Origin: Aralia elata
Lineage: Eukaryota; Streptophyta; Magnoliopsida; Apiales; Araliaceae
Direction: 5' to 3'
DNA length: 64,000 nucleotides
NCBI GenBank assembly: GCA_034770075.1
Contig: CM068387.1
Span: 76,013,971-76,077,970, forward strand
The translations under genes were made by a program, and so were the position numbers. The stretch's first letter is position 1; each line of letters opens with the position of its first letter. Below, piece by piece: positions 60,268 to 64,000 of this stretch. Under the pieces are notes generated by a model. That model was given only the letters and a program-made list of their open reading frames with translations. It made no database searches and had not been told where the DNA came from.

Positions 60268-63181
60268 CTACTGCAAGAACTCTCTTGGATCGGTTACAAA
60301 GCCAGTCAAAGCCGATGCTGCAGCAGTATAAGGAGAAGCTAAATAAATCTGGCCTTCTTTGTGCCCCATCCGACCAGGAAAGTTCCTATTTGTGGTGGAG
60401 ACACAGACCTGCAATGATCAGCCATCCACGAAAGTCAAGCACTATCCAAACTGTAAATTTGTAATGAAGATAATAAGCAATTATCTTGCAATATTTATCA
60501 GGTACAAGAGGAGATCTCCCTGATACAACCAATCGTGAATTATAATGGGACAGCCAAACAAAAGCTAATATCAAAAACACCCATTATATTGATACACCGA
60601 AGTAAAAGTAACACCTTAAGAATGAAAACACGTTACGGACCAACGTAAAGAGAAGGCAGTGATCTTTACAAGTTACTAAAAGCAGCTTATGTTACAAATA
60701 AACAACACCCTATTTGTCAGGTACAAGTAATTAATAACACGTTGAGATTTGAGAATGAAAACATGTTAAGGTCCTTAAGGACCAATGTAAAGAGCTCGAA
60801 CATAAGATACCATCTCCAATATTAGCTTAGTCACAGATATGGAGTCCATGACCTTTAGCATATTTCTAAAGGCACATCAAACAATTGAGTACATGTAACT
60901 TCATGTTCAATTCATGTGTATAAAACTGAGAAATGGTGCAACTTGCCTGAGCTTCATTCATGCGTGCATAAGTGTCTTTAGGACCACCCAAACAAGCACC
61001 ACAGCTAGGACTTGCAGGTGTATCACAGCCTGCTTCTTCAAATATCTGAGAACAAGTCTTTCCACCAGATCCTGGCACAGGGAGGCTATATACATCCATC
61101 CAGACCTGAAAATTAGTGCGAACACCTCATATTTTAACTCAATACTATTACTATCATAATTTCCGCAAAATATAAAATAAAAAAAGAAGCAAAACACCAA
61201 ACATTAACAAACCTTTTGGGTAGCAGGGACCAGGAAGGTGGGAACTTTCACCTTTTTCCCCTGCACATGATGTGATTAATTTTTTCAAGTTCAACAAAAA
61301 TCAGAACATTACATACATGACATCATATATTTATTCAGCCTAAGCAATATATATAGAAGAAACACAATATACAAACCTGAGACATCACTTCATCCTTAGT
61401 TAAGTTAGATCCAAATGGTAGGCTGTAGGGTCATGTGGTGTCAAGATGAACTAGACTAATAACCTTAAGACCAAATAACACACATCAACAGATTGCTTCC
61501 CAAGGGTTATAGAGAAGAATTTTAGGAAAAGGGCAAAAGTGAACCACTAGAAGGTCCTACTCGAAAGAAGATACTCGGAGTCTCGGACAAATGTTAATAA
61601 TTACTGTAATTGATATGCATGCAGCATGATGCAACTTATCAGAAGGAAAAAGTAATAAGCATGATGCAGTATCATACAGAATATTCCCATTCATATGCTC
61701 GGAAATTGAATAGTCTCTAGAAAGAAAAAAAGAAAAAAAAAAAGCTATCCAAATTATAATTCCTATCCTGCTGATATCATACACTATCTGCAACAAGATG
61801 TATCACTCATCTTCTGAGAAGTGCTAATTTATGAATCACTCTCAATAACACCTTTTTAAAAAAAGGAACATGTGTTCATACTTCATCTTCATCCCCACTC
61901 AAGGAACATCAGAAACCAAATGTTGTGGTGATATTCTTGTTAAAGCAATCAAAAGCACACAATAAAACAAGCATTAAAGATATTTCATGTCTTACTGAAG
62001 CTAGGAAAACTTTGGCTGCAGCTAGAAAATCCTCAGTTTTTCCACCAGTACAAGATCCAATATACACTCTGTCAATTTTCACATCTTTGCATTCTCTTGC
62101 TAACGCACGATTATCAGGAGAATGAGGCTGAAAAACATATCCACAATATCAATCGACCAATCTTTTGAACATTTGAGTGTAGAACAAAATACTTAAGACG
62201 CAAAAATTAACGGATAGATTCTCTTTTGAAAAAATCAGGGAAAGAAAAAAAAGATAATAATATATAGATGCTACTTGGTTCTCGTATATTTAGAAGAGAA
62301 ACGCTCATCTCAAAGGCTCACATTTTGAAAGAATTTTCTTTCCTTTTTCTTATTCTTACACTTTGTTTCTGAGTTTTGGACGGAAAAGAAAATAATAGAA
62401 AACTTAAATTAGAACAGAAAAGAAAAGAATAGAAAACTTGAAATTTTCATTTGTGTTGTTTCTGAGTTATTAATAGAAAAGAATAGAAAATTTAAATTTT
62501 TTCTTTTCTTGCGTTTTTGAGTTCCAATGAAAAGAAAAGAAAAATATCACTTTTACAAATTTATCCTTTTATTAATTATAACCATCGAACGATGAATAAA
62601 AATATGCAAAATAAATTTAATCAAATAAAAAATTTCATAATCAAATACAAATATCCAAATAAATGTTAAACAAAAATTACTTCTACAAAATCATTGTCAT
62701 ACCATACCCAAAAGTCATCAAACATAATGTGTATTATTAATACTAACGGAGATTATTCATCAAATTCTTCAAGAAATTCAATCTCCTCTCTAATGGTAAC
62801 CCAAACAGTACTGCTTGTGCCTTGTCTTGATTTTCTAAAATAAAATAAACTGTGTTTTTGATTAATTACTTTTAGCATTTGAAAAAATAGTTACAAACTG
62901 AACCCTAAAGAATGTTAAGTGGTTTCAATTAATTTTCCCCTTAATCAAATTGAAAATATATTGATACATGAAAATTTCATAACCCTAGGTATTAAATTAA
63001 CTTAATTTGCACCAGATGGAAGCTAGATTTGATTAAAACTACTTAGCATATGTTAACATGTGCAAGTAGCTAGAATATAATTCCATATATATATGAATTT
63101 TAAAACGTAAAAGTTAAAGGTCGTCAGACCAAATGTATGAACGTATTACTATTATTATTATTTTTACCATCTTTATATGCA

Positions 63182-63217
<36 letters not shown>

Positions 63218-63664
63218 AATATGATGCATTTAAAAGGCATCACATAGATAGAGAAAGAGATGACGTACTAGTTTGGGTAAACCCTTGTGAATTGGGGACA
63301 TGGATTGTAATTTAAAATTTATTATATTGAAAGCTGAGGATAATATATGAATTATAAAAATATTACTTATTCCAATTTCTTTTCCGTCCAAATCATGCCA
63401 ATTTTGAACGGAAAACTTTGGCAGGAAAAGTGGCCAAATTTTCTATTCATTTCTTTTCTTTTCCGTTTATTAAAAAACTCAGAAACATAAGAATTAGAAA
63501 GAAAACTTAAATTTTCCGTCCATTTCTTTTCTTTTCTGTCCATTTTAAAACTCAGAAACATAGTGTTAATGAGAAAAAAGGGACATCTAGACTAACAACT
63601 GTAACTCACCTTTGCCACCAATGGCTCCAGCTTTGAGATATCAAACCTGTACTCAGAAAGAAAT
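60268..63664 (-). CDS. 3-Isopropylmalate dehydratase large subunit, 3' exons
   Basis: Minus-strand exons in the window: 63664-63610, 62127-61996, 61260-61213, 61105-60947, 60408-60268; the 5' exons lie beyond 64000. They encode FLSEYRFDISKLEPLVAK, PHSPDNRALARECKDVKIDR, GSCTGGKTEDFLAAAK, KKVKVPTFLVPATQKVWMDV, GSGGKTCSQIFEEAGCD, SPSCGACLGG and NRNFPGRMGHKEGQIYLASP, ending TDPREFLQ. The Cys of GSCTGG and the two of SCGAC are the expected ligands of the [4Fe-4S] cluster of the aconitase superfamily. The enzyme, with a small subunit, isomerises 2-isopropylmalate to 3-isopropylmalate in plastid leucine synthesis; related plant forms act in methionine chain elongation in some families. The last intron has a GC donor (CAG/GCAAGT). 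A 1.2-kb TIR element sits in the 1.5-kb intron before the exon at 62127. Confidence 0.95.
62359..63565. mobile_element. Non-autonomous TIR element in IPMI intron, TTA duplication
   Basis: Starts CACTTTGTTTCTGAGTTTT and ends AAAACTCAGAAACATAGTG, with TTA on each side (62356-62358; 63566-63568). It is 1,207 bp with subterminal A/G-rich repeats of the motif gaaaagaaaagaatagaaaa and repeated tttctgagtt. A (TA)n run lies at 63185-63214. No transposase frame. A 3-bp TTA duplication favours PIF/Harbinger; CACT ends would also fit a CACTA-type element. Confidence 0.8.
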
Positions 63665-64000
63665 CTAGAAGACGCAAACAATTTTGTAAGCAATGGTACG
63701 TCATGAAGCAACAGAGTAAAAATAGTAATATAGAGGATGATGATATTGACAAAAAGCAGAAAACAGAGAAATAATAATGAGTGTGTTCCAAATACAATCA
63801 CACATTCAGGAGAAAACTTATTGGTCTTATAAACATACTCACTTGATGTCTTTATATATATATATATAAGGTAGTTCTTTCATTAAGCAGATCTTTTTCA
63901 ACCGTACTAGTACATGTGGAACAGCTATTAGGCTCAGAGTAATACACTCGAAATATCTATTTAATAAGAAACACACACACAAGTACATCCTATAAATCAA
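63665..64000 (-). other. Intron of the IPMI gene, running off the window
   Basis: AT-rich sequence upstream of the acceptor at 63665-63666. The expected preceding exon (ending in a codon split 2+1 before FLSEYRF) was not recognised here. A TA microsatellite lies near 63853-63868. Confidence 0.55.

Overview
This is nuclear DNA from a flowering plant, almost certainly a eudicot and possibly an asterid (the asterid placement is a weak guess). The evidence is AT-rich spacers, spliced genes with GT-AG introns, plant-only families (Aux/IAA, plasmodesmata-located DUF26 protein, E-class PPR protein), a eukaryotic tRNA-Ser, Stowaway- and Tourist-like MITEs and plant LTR retrotransposons. There are no bacterial operons, CRISPR arrays or phage genes.

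Genes from left to right: (1) 831-2883 (-), the 5' five exons of a TLDc-domain (OXR1-like) gene that continues past base 1. (2) 7421-8597 (+), a plasmodesmata-located DUF26 protein, three exons. (3) 15769-17775 (-), an intronless E/E+ PPR protein. (4) 17975-18056 (+), tRNA-Ser(AGA). (5) 20665-26961 (+), a G3BP-like NTF2-RRM-RGG protein, nine exons. (6) 28317-33073 (-), a TPR-like protein made of an internally duplicated module, six exons, with an apparent one-base frameshift in exon 1. (7) 37765-39849 (+), a C2-domain protein, two exons. (8) 55674-57890 (+), an Aux/IAA repressor, five exons. (9) 60268-63664 (-), the 3' exons of the isopropylmalate isomerase large subunit, which continues past base 64000.

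Between the genes lie long AT-rich spacers full of small DNA transposons: at least six Stowaway-type elements, three copies of a ~324-bp TTA-flanked Tourist-like MITE, a 797-bp Mutator-like fold-back nested inside a Stowaway element, a 194-bp fold-back inside a TA microsatellite, and a 1.2-kb TTA-flanked element in an intron of gene 9.

The region 41465-52383 is a nested retrotransposon block. A minus-strand gag-protease element with 447-bp LTRs and a GTATT target duplication has its 5' LTR split by a TG...CA solo-LTR-like sequence (45852-52055, target duplication near GTTGG). That sequence is itself interrupted by a damaged Ty3/gypsy element with two apparently identical 930-bp LTRs (45958-49594) and by a ~0.9-kb TIR element (about 50721-51641).

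The genes are independent housekeeping or regulatory loci and do not form one pathway: leucine and possibly glucosinolate-type chain elongation (IPMI), auxin signalling (Aux/IAA), cell-to-cell transport (PDLP), organelle RNA processing (PPR), and stress-granule RNA binding (G3BP). I see no evidence of an undescribed multi-gene system. The most notable structures are the nested transposons and several places where repeats touch coding or splicing signals. All exon boundaries are read by eye from splice consensus and family similarity.
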